Shown: positions 8,775-17,435, counted from the stretch's first letter. The stretch is 64,000 bases of DNA from CAYTSA01 sp964440345 (GCA_964440345.1 CAYTSA010000007.1:1-64000), one strand, 5' to 3'. The notes: generated by a model from the sequence alone, not told the origin. Numbers and translations: made by a program.

Positions 8775-11762
8775 GTGCTTACGCGGGTGGAAGTAGCGCT
8801 GCAACCGGCAGTGCAGGACACGGTGGGGCGCAAGGTCGCCGCCGCTATCAAGTCGTTTCTCGGCGTCACCGTGGACTCGGTGCGCCTGGTCAAAGTGTTT
8901 ACCCTGGAAAACATTGCCCCGCAGACAGTGGAGACCGTGCTGGAGGCCGCCGCCTTGCATGACCCTGTGCTCCAGACTGCCGCTGCGCGCCCCCTGGCGC
9001 CGGAATGCGACTGGGTGCTGGAAGTCGGCTTTCGCCCCGGGGTCACTGACAACGAAGCCCGCACCGCCAAGGAAACTGTGGTTCTGGTGGCCGGCCTGGG
9101 CAAACAAGAAGCCCGGAACCTGGCCGTGTACACATCCACCCAATATTGTCTTTCAGGCGCATTGAATCGAACCCAAGTTGAACGTATAGCCTCCGGCCTG
9201 CTGGCCAACGAGCTGATCCATCGCTACGACATGAAATCCAGGGCGGAGTGGGAACAGTCTCCGGGATTTGCGCCTGTGGCCGCCCGGGTCAGCGGCGCGG
9301 CTGTGGACGAGGTGCTCAGTGTGGACCTGGCGGCCATGGACGACGACGCGCTCATGGCCTTTAGCCGGGAAAACGTGCTCGCCCTCTCCCTGGAAGAAAT
9401 GCACCGCATTCGGGACCACTTTACACATCCGGACACCGTGGCCGCCCGAGCCGCCGTTGGCCTGCCAGCCCAGCCCACCGACGCAGAGCTGGAATGTCTG
9501 GCCCAGACCTGGTCCGAGCACTGCAAACACAAAATTTTCAACGCCCGCATCACCTATGAAAACCGTGAAACCGGCAAGACCACGGTGGAGGACAGCCTTT
9601 TTTCCACGTACATCCAGGGCTCTACCAAGACCCTGCGGCGGCGCATGGGCGATGACGATTTCTGCCTCTCCGTGTTCAAAGACAACGCTGGAGTCATCAG
9701 CTTCAACGACACCCACGCTGTGTGCGTGAAGATGGAGACACACAACAGCCCCTCGGCCCTGGACCCTTATGGCGGGGCCCTGACCGGCATAGTGGGCGTG
9801 AACCGCGACCCCATGGGCACTGGTCTGGGCGCGGATATGGTCTGCAATACTGACGTGTTCTGCTTTGCCTCGCCCTTTTGGCAAGGCGAACTGCCGCCCC
9901 GGCTGCTGCACCCTCGGCGGGTGCTGGAGGGCGTTCGCGAAGGCGTGGAGCACGGCGGCAACAAATCCGGCATTCCTACGGTGAACGGCTCTCTTGTGTT
10001 TGACGAGCGCTACCTGGGCAAGCCCCTGGTCTACTGCGGCACAGTGGGCATGATGCCCCGCACCGTGGCCGGCCGGCCCAGCCACGAGAAATACGCCCAG
10101 CCCGGCGACGTCATCGTCATGGCTGGCGGCCGCATAGGCAAGGACGGCATTCACGGCGCCACGTTTTCTTCTGAGGAACTGCACGAAGGCTCGCCGGCCA
10201 CAGCAGTGCAGATAGGCGACCCCATCACCCAGCGAAAAATGTACGACTGCATCATTCGCGCCCGCAACGCTGGCCTGTACAACGCCATCACCGACAACGG
10301 CGCAGGCGGGCTCAGCTCCTCGGTTGGCGAGATGGCCGAGTTCACCGGCGGCGCAGAGCTGGACCTGGCCAAGGCCCCGGTCAAGTACGACGGTTTGCGG
10401 CCGTGGGAAATCCTGGTTTCCGAAGCCCAGGAGCGCATGACCCTGGCCGTGCCCGAGGACAAGCTGCAGGCGTTTCTGCAACTGGCCGAAGAAATGGACG
10501 TAGAGGCCACGCCCATGGGCAGGTTCACTGATTCGGGGGTATTTCACGTCGCCTATGGGGACAAGCCTGTGGTGTTTCTGCACATGGACTTTCTGCACCA
10601 CGGCGCGCCGCAAATGCAGCTGGAAGCGGCGTGGGAAAAGCCGCGCGTTGCCGACATGGCCGTGGCTCTGCCGGAAAACGAGCACGGCGCCTTCCTCAAG
10701 CGCATGCTGGGCCGGCTGAACATCTGCTCCAAGGAATACGTCATCCGCCAGTACGATCACGAGGTGAAAGCCGGCAGCGTGGTGAAACCTCTGGTGGGGG
10801 TGAAGCGGGACGGCCCGGCCGACGCTGGCGTGGTCCGGCCGCTGCTGGACCGCGCTGAAGGCCTGGTGGTCGCGCACGGTATTTGTCCCAAGTTCAGCGA
10901 CCTGGACACGTACTGGATGATGGCCAACGCCATTGACGAGGCTGTGCGTAACGCGGTGGCCGTGGGCGGCAACCTGCGGCGCATGGCCGGCGTGGACAAC
11001 TTCTGCTGGTGCGACCCCGTGCAGTCCGAAAAGACGCCGGACGGCCGCTTCAAGCTGGCCCAACTGGTGCGGGCCAACCAGGCGCTGGCGCACTTCTGCC
11101 TTGCCTACGGCGTTCCCTGCGTCTCGGGCAAGGACTCCATGAAAAACGACTACGCCGGCGGCGGGGTGAAGATATCCATACCGCCCACAGTGCTCTACTC
11201 TGTCATCAGCGTTATACCAGACGCATCCCTCTGCGTGACCTCGGACTTTAAAAAACCAGGCAACCGGATCTACCTTCTGGGAATGACCAGCGACGAGCTG
11301 GGGGGATCCGAGGCTGCCAGCGAGCTGGGCGTATCCCGCGTCGCAGTCCCGCACGTAGACGCGGTTTCGGCCCGGGAGCGGTATCTGTCCCTTTATGCCG
11401 CAATTTGTCACAAGCTTGTGCAATCTTGTCACGATCTCTCTGACGGCGGCCTGGCTGTCGCCGTGGCGGAAATGTGTATAGGAGGTCGATTGGGAGCGCG
11501 CATTGACCTGGACAAGGTTCCTGGGACGCCTGGACTAGGCGTTTTTGAATTGCTGTATAGCGAATCAGCCAGCCGGCTGCTCGTGGAAGTGTCCGAGGCA
11601 GACGGGCCGGCGTTTGAAGCGCTGTTTGCAGGCAACCACTGCGCCATGATCGGCCAGGTTGCAGACAGCAACACTCTGGATATTCACGCTGGCCGAACAG
11701 TTTTGACCAATGAGCCCCTGGACGGGCTGACACGCGCCTGGCAAAATGTCATGCGCTGGTAA
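8775..11762 (+). CDS. purL: Phosphoribosylformylglycinamidine synthase, PurS-PurL fusion type
   Basis: Catalyses the ATP-dependent amidation of FGAR to FGAM in purine synthesis. The 995-residue protein starts with a PurS-like domain (about 1-90), then a linker and FGAM synthetase core with TWSEHCKHKIFNARI (the active-site SEHCKHK motif), ETHNSPSALDPYGGALTGIVGVNRD and the second half-repeat (CVSGKDSMKND, CHDLSDGGLAVAVAE). It lacks the C-terminal glutaminase domain of the 1,300-residue enterobacterial form, so ammonia must come from a separate PurQ encoded elsewhere. GTG start with GGAGG eight bases upstream. Confidence 0.93.
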   Translation: MLTRVEVALQPAVQDTVGRKVAAAIKSFLGVTVDSVRLVKVFTLENIAPQTVETVLEAAALHDPVLQTAAARPLAPECDWVLEVGFRPGVTDNEARTAKETVVLVAGLGKQEARNLAVYTSTQYCLSGALNRTQVERIASGLLANELIHRYDMKSRAEWEQSPGFAPVAARVSGAAVDEVLSVDLAAMDDDALMAFSRENVLALSLEEMHRIRDHFTHPDTVAARAAVGLPAQPTDAELECLAQTWSEHCKHKIFNARITYENRETGKTTVEDSLFSTYIQGSTKTLRRRMGDDDFCLSVFKDNAGVISFNDTHAVCVKMETHNSPSALDPYGGALTGIVGVNRDPMGTGLGADMVCNTDVFCFASPFWQGELPPRLLHPRRVLEGVREGVEHGGNKSGIPTVNGSLVFDERYLGKPLVYCGTVGMMPRTVAGRPSHEKYAQPGDVIVMAGGRIGKDGIHGATFSSEELHEGSPATAVQIGDPITQRKMYDCIIRARNAGLYNAITDNGAGGLSSSVGEMAEFTGGAELDLAKAPVKYDGLRPWEILVSEAQERMTLAVPEDKLQAFLQLAEEMDVEATPMGRFTDSGVFHVAYGDKPVVFLHMDFLHHGAPQMQLEAAWEKPRVADMAVALPENEHGAFLKRMLGRLNICSKEYVIRQYDHEVKAGSVVKPLVGVKRDGPADAGVVRPLLDRAEGLVVAHGICPKFSDLDTYWMMANAIDEAVRNAVAVGGNLRRMAGVDNFCWCDPVQSEKTPDGRFKLAQLVRANQALAHFCLAYGVPCVSGKDSMKNDYAGGGVKISIPPTVLYSVISVIPDASLCVTSDFKKPGNRIYLLGMTSDELGGSEAASELGVSRVAVPHVDAVSARERYLSLYAAICHKLVQSCHDLSDGGLAVAVAEMCIGGRLGARIDLDKVPGTPGLGVFELLYSESASRLLVEVSEADGPAFEALFAGNHCAMIGQVADSNTLDIHAGRTVLTNEPLDGLTRAWQNVMRW

Positions 11763-11872
11763 CAATCTAATTCTCTCGTTCGTGCGAGAAGATACGATAT
11801 CGTTGTACTAGGTGAAAAATGTAACAAAAAAGTGCTGGCCTTCACGTTACGAACACGTTACTTTCCTTGGCG

Positions 11873-11916
11873 TGCATGCACATTCAAGGGCAATTTTCGT
11901 ACTCACTGCATGCACA
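11873..11916. promoter_or_regulatory. Duplicated palindromic motif TGCATGCACA upstream of the cytochrome gene
   Basis: TGCATGCACA occurs at 11873-11882 and again at 11907-11916, each with the self-complementary core TGCATGCA, 34 bp apart (about three helical turns). Just upstream a direct repeat CACGTTAC occurs twice (11843-11861). The 232-nt gap between purL and the cytochrome gene holds no frame of note. The pair could be binding sites for a dimeric regulator; no known family was matched. Confidence 0.4.
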
Positions 11917-11994
11917 AAGCATTCGCGGGGCAAACTGTGCGGGGCAGCATCTTCCGTCTCATCCTTATTCCTTCAGACATAATGCGGGGTAACT

Positions 11995-12465
11995 ATGGAC
12001 CGTAGCATTTTGTGCGCCGCCATGATTGTGGCGTGCGCAACCTTTCTTGCGGCCTGGGCGGCGCCTGGCGTCAGCCAGACAGGAGCCTACATCGGCTCCA
12101 AGGTGTGCAGTGACTGCCACAGTGATGAATACGAAAATTTTACCAAATTCGCAAAAAAAGCGCATTCTGACCGATCCATCAAAATTATGGCCTCAGACCT
12201 GACCCAAGATGAGGTCCAAGAGTGCTATTCCTGCCACACCACAGGCTACGGCAAGCCAGGCGGATTTGTCAGTTTTGAAGAGACGCCAGAGCTGGCTCAC
12301 GCGGGTTGCGAGGTGTGCCACGGCCCTGGCGCCGACCATGCGGAATTTGGGGACCCGGAGCTGATCAAACGCAATCTTTCCCTTGACGATTGCACCGCCT
12401 GTCACAACGAAGAGCGGGTGGGCGCGTTCAACTTCAAACCGCTGCTCTACGGCGGGGCGCACTAG
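11995..12465 (+). CDS. Periplasmic tetraheme c-type cytochrome
   Basis: A 156-residue protein with a Sec signal peptide (about 1-28) and four CxxCH heme-attachment motifs: CSDCH (38-42), CYSCH (77-81), CEVCH (105-109) and CTACH (133-137). Spacing, with AHAGCEVCHGPGADH around the third heme, is like the cytochrome c554/multiheme nitrite-reductase-associated group rather than tetraheme cytochrome c3. It is probably exported and matured in the periplasm as an electron carrier or redox sensor partner. It lies 9 nt before a heme-containing chemoreceptor gene, so the two are likely cotranscribed. Confidence 0.88.
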   Translation: MDRSILCAAMIVACATFLAAWAAPGVSQTGAYIGSKVCSDCHSDEYENFTKFAKKAHSDRSIKIMASDLTQDEVQECYSCHTTGYGKPGGFVSFEETPELAHAGCEVCHGPGADHAEFGDPELIKRNLSLDDCTACHNEERVGAFNFKPLLYGGAH

Positions 12466-12474
12466 GGGGCTGTG

Positions 12475-14487
12475 ATGGACTTTATAAACCGCTCTTTGGG
12501 CGCCAAGGTGCTGGTGCTGGTCTCGATCACTTCCATTGTGACCTTCACTGGCTTGTTCCTGGCCAACTCCTACTGGCAGCGCCAGGGCTCGGTTGACATG
12601 ATCACCCAGTCGTCATCCGAGGTGGCTGACATTCTGCTCTCAGCCATTTCCGAGCCCATGGCCATAGGCGACAACGAAGGCACAGCCGCACAATTCGAAA
12701 GAATTGCTCAGAACTACGATAATTATCATATATTTTTAACGAATTTCAAGGGAAACGTCACCTATAGCACTGATGAAGCAGGTCTGCGCAAAGATATCGA
12801 GAGTATGTATGACGACAGCCACTTCCTGGAAATGTTCCAGGACAGCCTGCACTCTGACGTCAAACGCGGCGACATGCTCCGCGTGAAGGGCGACCCTTAT
12901 TACGTGCAAGTCCAGTCCATTCCCAACGAAAAACATTGCCACCACTGCCATGGCAGTTCACAGCCCATTCTCGGCTCCATGGTCCTATTCAACGACGTCA
13001 GCCACCAGTTCAACGTGCTGGCCCAGAACCAGATTAACAGCGCCCTCATTTCCCTGGCCGGGCTGGCTGTGCTTATCATTGCCCTGCTGTGGTTCATGAA
13101 ACGGTCTGTGGTGAGCAAAATCGTTTCCATAGCCAGCGCCAGCGGGGAAGTACAAAAAGGCAACTACGGCGTCAGCTTCCAGGTTACAGGCACGGACGAG
13201 CTGGCCAACCTGGGCGGCAACCTGAACCGCATGGTGAACACCATTCGGGACCAGCTGGAGTACAACAAAAGCGTGCTTAACGGCATCATTGTACCGCTTT
13301 TTGTAGCCGACAAGAATGAAGTTATTGAGTTTACCAACGCTCCCTTGCGCAACATTCTGGGCCGCAAGGAAGACGAGGTGGCGGGGACCACTGTCGCAAA
13401 AGCTTTCAACGAAGACCCGGGCGCCCAATCCGTGGCCTCCAAGGTTCTGCAGACCAAGCGCAGCCAGAACGGCGTCATGCGCTACACCCGCAGCGACGGC
13501 GTCGCCTTTCCGTTGCATTATGAAGTTTCGCCGCTTAAAGGAGCCGAGGGCGAGGTCATTGGCGCCATCGGCGTGATGATAGATTTGACCCAGGAAGAGC
13601 GGGACAAAGAGCGCATAGAAGCCCAGCGCCGCAATCTGCAGGAGGTGGGCGGCGAAGTGACTGAAGTGGCCACCCAGTTGGCCAGAGCAGCCGAGTCCAT
13701 GACCGGACAAATGCGCGAGCTGACGGACAATGTGGACCAGACAGCGCTGCAAACCGACCAGATGGCCACCGCCATGGAGGAAATGAACGCCACCGTGCTT
13801 GAGGTGGCCGGCAACGCTGGCAACGCCGCAGAAGCCTCTGAAACAGCCAACAACGTGGCCCGGCAGGGCGGCGACCAGGTGCAGGCCACCGTGACTGAGA
13901 TTCAAGAAGTCTCAGTACGGGCTGGCGCCCTGGCCGAATCCCTTAACGACTTGGCGCAAAAAGCTGAGAATATCGGCCAGGTAATGCACGTGATCAACGA
14001 CATTGCCGACCAGACCAACTTGCTGGCCCTGAACGCAGCCATTGAAGCCGCCCGGGCCGGCGACGCCGGCCGCGGCTTTGCCGTGGTGGCTGACGAGGTC
14101 CGCAAATTGGCTGAAAAGACCATGACCGCCACCAAGGAAGTGGAAGACGCAGTGGGCCTTATCCAGAAGTCCACCCAGGACGCCGTACGGGAGATGACCG
14201 ACACGCAAGAGCGGGTAGACAATTCTGCCGGACGCGCCAAGCAGTCCGGCGACGTGCTGCAGGACATTGTTAACCACGCCGACCACATTGCCGACATGGT
14301 CCGAGGCATAGCCACTGCAGCTGAAGAACAGTCCGCCACCAGCGAAGAAGTGAACAAGAACGTCTCGCACATAAACGAGCTGTCGCAAGACATCTCACGG
14401 CGCATCAGCAACGCCAATACAGCCATTGAGGAAGTTTCCTCCATGGCTCACACCTTGACCAAGCTTGTGGAGCGTTTCAAGGAATAA
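12475..14487 (+). CDS. Methyl-accepting chemotaxis protein with periplasmic c-type heme motif (DcrA-like)
   Basis: Inner-membrane chemoreceptor, 670 aa. Transmembrane helix 1 is at about 12-32 and helix 2 at about 189-208. The periplasmic domain between them carries CHHCH at 155-159, a c-type heme attachment site. A HAMP domain (about 209-265), a PAS domain (about 268-385) and a signalling domain with the hairpin tip IADQTNLLALNAAIEAARAGDAGRGFAVVADEVRKL follow. Heme-bearing MCPs such as DcrA of Desulfovibrio vulgaris sense oxygen or redox potential; this role is inferred. The adjacent tetraheme cytochrome may exchange electrons with the sensor heme. A GTG at 12472 is an alternative start; ATG 12475 fits the GGGGG site better. 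Confidence 0.9.
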   Translation: MDFINRSLGAKVLVLVSITSIVTFTGLFLANSYWQRQGSVDMITQSSSEVADILLSAISEPMAIGDNEGTAAQFERIAQNYDNYHIFLTNFKGNVTYSTDEAGLRKDIESMYDDSHFLEMFQDSLHSDVKRGDMLRVKGDPYYVQVQSIPNEKHCHHCHGSSQPILGSMVLFNDVSHQFNVLAQNQINSALISLAGLAVLIIALLWFMKRSVVSKIVSIASASGEVQKGNYGVSFQVTGTDELANLGGNLNRMVNTIRDQLEYNKSVLNGIIVPLFVADKNEVIEFTNAPLRNILGRKEDEVAGTTVAKAFNEDPGAQSVASKVLQTKRSQNGVMRYTRSDGVAFPLHYEVSPLKGAEGEVIGAIGVMIDLTQEERDKERIEAQRRNLQEVGGEVTEVATQLARAAESMTGQMRELTDNVDQTALQTDQMATAMEEMNATVLEVAGNAGNAAEASETANNVARQGGDQVQATVTEIQEVSVRAGALAESLNDLAQKAENIGQVMHVINDIADQTNLLALNAAIEAARAGDAGRGFAVVADEVRKLAEKTMTATKEVEDAVGLIQKSTQDAVREMTDTQERVDNSAGRAKQSGDVLQDIVNHADHIADMVRGIATAAEEQSATSEEVNKNVSHINELSQDISRRISNANTAIEEVSSMAHTLTKLVERFKE

Positions 14488-14526
14488 CCCATTTTCGCCT
14501 GGCAACAAGGCAAAAAGGATGGTCTC

Positions 14527-14877
14527 ATGGAGCGGCGCACCCACCCGCGCATTGAACTCAAAGCTTTCGGTTTCAACCACCAATGCGTTGTCCGGGACAT
14601 CCCCTTTGCCGTCACTGACCCGCAAAAATGGGGGGTTGAGGTCACCCTTATCGACATCAGCCCCGGTGGAGCAAGGCTTCGCGCCACCCAGTCCCTGCCT
14701 GGCGACATCGCTGAAATGGCTCCCGTGGCTCTCGACCCCCGCTTTGTTTTCACGCCGGAATTCCCCTCATTGCTGCACGGCGTGGTCCGCTGGCTGCACG
14801 GCAATGAATTAGGGCTGCAGTTTGTCCAAGAACTGCATTACGGCGCCTCCGACCTACAGGAGCTGCTGGGAAAATAG
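14527..14877 (+). CDS. PilZ-domain protein, likely c-di-GMP receptor
   Basis: A 116-residue single-domain protein. The RxxxR motif is at the N-terminus (ERRTHPRIEL) and the D/NxSxxG motif follows as DISPGGARL, the two ligand-contact motifs of PilZ domains. It probably binds cyclic di-GMP and acts on motility through protein contacts. It is 39 nt downstream of the chemoreceptor and likely in the same transcript, linking oxygen/redox taxis with c-di-GMP. Two c-di-GMP turnover proteins are encoded at 19469-23757. Confidence 0.85.
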   Translation: MERRTHPRIELKAFGFNHQCVVRDIPFAVTDPQKWGVEVTLIDISPGGARLRATQSLPGDIAEMAPVALDPRFVFTPEFPSLLHGVVRWLHGNELGLQFVQELHYGASDLQELLGK

Positions 14878-14909
14878 CCCCTCCTTCCCCCTGGTTTCCC
14901 TACGCCGGC

Positions 14910-14952
14910 TTTTCTTGCGACAGGTTTTCTTGCGACAGTTTTCTTGCGACAG
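14910..14952. repeat. Triple tandem repeat TTTTCTTGCGACAG upstream of rubredoxin
   Basis: The 14-mer TTTTCTTGCGACAG occurs at 14910-14923, 14925-14938 and 14939-14952 with one extra G after the first copy, so copies are about 14-15 bp apart. It lies 138 nt upstream of the rubredoxin start, directly before candidate promoter elements. It could be a set of activator sites or a recent tandem duplication. Confidence 0.7.
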
Positions 14953-14966
14953 GGATTGAACTTGCC
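14951..14966 (+). promoter_or_regulatory. Candidate sigma-54-type promoter of the rubredoxin-roo operon
   Basis: AGGGATTGAACTTGCC has GG at 14952-14953 and GC at 14964-14965, separated by ten bases as in the -24/-12 class, with CTTGC at the -12 side. The -24 side matches the consensus TGGCAC poorly beyond GG. The triple repeat immediately upstream could serve an enhancer-binding activator. A sigma-70 reading is also possible: TTGAAC at 14956 with TACATC 18 bases on. Confidence 0.35.
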
Positions 14967-14995
14967 GCAACATTTGTGCTACATCACTTTAATGC

Positions 14996-15042
14996 GCCCG
15001 GCTGCGCGTGTGCAAGAGACCCAATACGGTCTCCCGCCGGGC
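14996..15042 (+). promoter_or_regulatory. Two-part hairpin in the rubredoxin leader
   Basis: GCCCGGC (14996-15002) pairs with GCCGGGC (15036-15042), and inside it GAGACC (15016-15021) pairs with GGTCTC (15028-15033) around the loop CAATAC. The structure lies in the probable 5' untranslated region 47 nt before the rubredoxin start. No T-run follows, so a terminator is unlikely; mRNA stability or translation control is possible. Confidence 0.45.
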
Positions 15043-15089
15043 AGCTTCACTTCAACATTAAGAATAAGAACTGTCTTAAGGAGGCAACC

Positions 15090-15248
15090 ATGGACAAATA
15101 CGTGTGCAATATCTGCGGCTATGAATATGACCCCGAAGTTGGCGACCCGGACAATGGCGTGCCGGCTGGAACCAAGTTCGAAGACGTCCCGGATGATTGG
15201 ACCTGCCCCATTTGCGGCGCTCCCAAAGAAGACTTTTCCAAAGCCTAA
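15090..15248 (+). CDS. rub: Rubredoxin
   Basis: A 52-residue rubredoxin with two iron-binding knuckles, CNICGYEYDPEVGDPDNG and CPICGAPKEDF, giving a Fe(Cys)4 centre. It is cytoplasmic and donates electrons to the oxygen oxidoreductase encoded 11 nt downstream. The longer frame from 14976 is ignored because AAGGAGG lies just before ATG 15090 and the protein then has the normal family length. Confidence 0.97.
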   Translation: MDKYVCNICGYEYDPEVGDPDNGVPAGTKFEDVPDDWTCPICGAPKEDFSKA

Positions 15249-15259
15249 GAGGAGGCGCC

Positions 15260-16471
15260 ATGAAATCACTGGAACTGAAAAAAGGCGTCTACTGGGTGGG
15301 CGTGGTGGACCACAACAGCCGCGACTTTCACGGCTATTCGCTCTCGCCCATGGGCACCACATACAACGCCTATCTTGTAGTAGACGACAAGATCACCCTC
15401 TTTGACACTGTCAAGCGCGAATTCGTGGGCGAATTACTCTGCAATATCGCGCACATCGTGGACCCTGGCAAGATAGACTACATGGTGGTCAACCACCTGG
15501 AGCCTGACCACGCCGGCGCCCTGCCGGACATCATGGAGCGCTGCAAGCCTGAAAAAGTCTTCTGCTCCACCATGGGCAAGCGGGCCATGGACGCCTATTT
15601 CCATGGCGATGACGCCAAGGACTGGCCAGTGCAGGTGGTCAAAACCGGCGACAGCATCAGCCTGGGCCAGCGCACGGTGCACTTTGTGGAAACCCGGATG
15701 CTGCACTGGCCGGATTCCATGTCTTCTTACCTAGCTGAAGACAAGCTGCTCATCTGCAACGACGCCTTTGGCCAGAACATTGCCGGCAGTGAACGTTTTA
15801 CTGACGAGATCGACCGCTCCATCCTCGACCTGGCCATGAAGGAGTACTACGCCAACATCGTGCTGCCCTTCTCGCCCATCGTTCTGAAAACCCTGGACGC
15901 CCTGGCGGAGATGAAGCTGGAATTCGACATGATCCTGCCAGACCACGGCCTGATGTTCCGCGGCGACGACTGCCAGTACGCCCTGGACAGCTACCGCCGC
16001 TTTGCCGAGCAAAAACCTAGCAACAAGGCCGTCATCTTTTATGACACCATGTGGCATTCCACCGAAATCATGGCGGAATCCATAGCCAACGGCCTGGAAA
16101 GCGAAGGCGTGTCCGTGCGCTTCATGTGGCTCAAAGCAAACCACCACAGCCGGGTGATGACCGAAACCCTTGACGCCGCCGCCGTCTTCGCCGGCTCGCC
16201 CACGCACAATAACGGCATTATGCCCAACGTCATCAAGATGCTGCAGTACATGAAGGGCCTCAAGCCCCAGAACAAGATCGGCGGGGTTTTCGGCTCTTAC
16301 GGCTGGTCCGGCGAGTCAGTGAACATACTCACCGATTGGCTGGAGTCCATGGGCTTCGCCTTGCCCGTGGATCCAGTGAAACACCTGTTCCGGCCCGACC
16401 ACGACGCCCTGAAACAGTGCAGCGCCATGGGCGCCGCCATAGGCAAGGAAATTCGCCAGAAGGCGGGGTAA
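15260..16471 (+). CDS. roo: Rubredoxin:oxygen oxidoreductase (flavodiiron protein)
   Basis: A 403-residue A-type flavodiiron protein that reduces O2 to water (and often NO) with electrons from rubredoxin, protecting an anaerobe from oxygen. The metallo-beta-lactamase-like domain (about 1-250) has the diiron motif HLEPDHAGALP (HxExDH). The flavodoxin domain (about 255-400) begins KAVIFYDTMWHSTE, an FMN phosphate-binding loop, with SPTHNNGIMPN and GSYGWSGESV further on. It starts at ATG 15260 after AGAGGAGG, forms an operon with rubredoxin and ends before a terminator hairpin at 16501. Confidence 0.96.
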   Translation: MKSLELKKGVYWVGVVDHNSRDFHGYSLSPMGTTYNAYLVVDDKITLFDTVKREFVGELLCNIAHIVDPGKIDYMVVNHLEPDHAGALPDIMERCKPEKVFCSTMGKRAMDAYFHGDDAKDWPVQVVKTGDSISLGQRTVHFVETRMLHWPDSMSSYLAEDKLLICNDAFGQNIAGSERFTDEIDRSILDLAMKEYYANIVLPFSPIVLKTLDALAEMKLEFDMILPDHGLMFRGDDCQYALDSYRRFAEQKPSNKAVIFYDTMWHSTEIMAESIANGLESEGVSVRFMWLKANHHSRVMTETLDAAAVFAGSPTHNNGIMPNVIKMLQYMKGLKPQNKIGGVFGSYGWSGESVNILTDWLESMGFALPVDPVKHLFRPDHDALKQCSAMGAAIGKEIRQKAG

Positions 16472-16483
16472 CTCTTCTCGCCG

Positions 16484-17386
16484 TCATGCAGGATATGACC
16501 AGGAGGCATCGCGCGCGGGGCCTCCTTCTTTATGGGCAAGCACACCTGCGGCCAGAACAAGGGCCAGCGCAACCATCCCCCACTCCCCAGCTGTGGGTAT
16601 CGCAGCGTACTTCGTAACCTGGACATAATCCACGTCAAAGGAATAGCTCGCCGACGCAGCAGTCTGGCTGGCCGGGGCCAGGCTTGCGTCGTAGGCTGCA
16701 GGCCAGTCCGATCCTGGCGCCCATAGTGTCAGATGAACTTTCATGGGCTGGTCCGGAACCACGGAGTTTGTTGTCCACGCCTGTTGGCCGTTCACTTCCC
16801 AGATGACCTGGCTGGGAAGCCAATGAATACGCAGTGTTGTCCACTCGCCATAGTGCAATCCCTCTATCGTTGGATTGGCGTCTATGTGATGGGCGCCGTC
16901 ATTCTGCGTATGGCTGTCCTGCCAATCATTCCAGGAGGTAAGGAGCGCCTGGTTCGTGCTCTGGTTGGTTAGAAACTCCACGTCGATTTCGTCGTTTTCG
17001 CCATCGTGGGTTTCAAAGAAAAAGACGGCGGCCACCAGCCCGTCCTGGTCCGGGTGGTTGACGCGAACCCGGGCCTCCAGTGTCCAGCCGTCTCCCTGCG
17101 AGAACAACTCGTCGGAATAAATGGATGTTCCAAATAACTGTTCGCCCGGGTGGTCCGGGTGGTACGTATCCAGAGTGAATCTGGCAAAGCTGGCGCCCTC
17201 TTCCTCCAGCAGAAGCGGCGAGTTGCCCAACGTGGTGCGCTGCCCTAATTGCCATGTAGCGACGTCCCACACGCCGACGTCCAGCGACGCCGCGCCAAAA
17301 TCATCGTACAGCCCGGCGCTGCTTGCAGGCCTGGCGGCCAGAACGAGCAGCAGGCCCAGCAGCAGGCCCGGCAGGAGTATTCGCAT
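16484..17386 (-). CDS. Exported GH16-like glycoside hydrolase with IPTL-CTERM-like anchor
   Basis: A 300-residue protein with a Sec signal peptide (1-24, cut after PASSA). The central beta-sandwich has NDEIDVEFL (E133, D135, E137), the ExDxE catalytic motif of glycoside hydrolase family 16, which cleaves beta-1,3 or beta-1,4 glucans and galactans. The C-terminus carries IPTAGEWGMVALALVLAAG then HKE: a PxxxEWG box, a transmembrane helix and charged residues, the architecture of IPTL-CTERM/PEP-CTERM sorting signals. It is alone on the minus strand, facing roo. Substrate is unknown. A second in-frame ATG at 17389 is closer to the GGAGGAGG site. Confidence 0.75.
   Translation of the reverse strand: MRILLPGLLLGLLLVLAARPASSAGLYDDFGAASLDVGVWDVATWQLGQRTTLGNSPLLLEEEGASFARFTLDTYHPDHPGEQLFGTSIYSDELFSQGDGWTLEARVRVNHPDQDGLVAAVFFFETHDGENDEIDVEFLTNQSTNQALLTSWNDWQDSHTQNDGAHHIDANPTIEGLHYGEWTTLRIHWLPSQVIWEVNGQQAWTTNSVVPDQPMKVHLTLWAPGSDWPAAYDASLAPASQTAASASYSFDVDYVQVTKYAAIPTAGEWGMVALALVLAAGVLAHKEGGPARDASWSYPA
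16501..16535 (+). terminator. Intrinsic terminator of the rub-roo operon
   Basis: AGGAGGC (16501-16507) pairs with GCCTCCT (16520-16526) and is followed by TCTTTAT. The hairpin lies inside the last codons of the convergent GH16-like gene. On the minus strand no T-run follows, so it serves the plus-strand transcript. Confidence 0.65.
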
Positions 17387-17435
17387 CATCCCCTCCTCCG
17401 TGATCGTACGGCTTTCTATGAGTAACAAAAAAGCC

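Noticed and set aside
9153..11432. Very long open frame on the minus strand opposite purL (759 codons), and similar ones opposite thrS (72-1373), pheT (4897-6369), cbbM (43737-45152), tkt (39918-41303) and ftsZ (46736-47689)
   Set aside because: Their products are His/Val/Gly/Ala-rich without family motifs, and each lies opposite a well-supported gene. High third-position GC makes such antisense frames common.
11770..11793. Hairpin TTCTC...GAGAA after purL as a terminator
   Set aside because: Only five pairs with a ten-base loop and no T-run follow.
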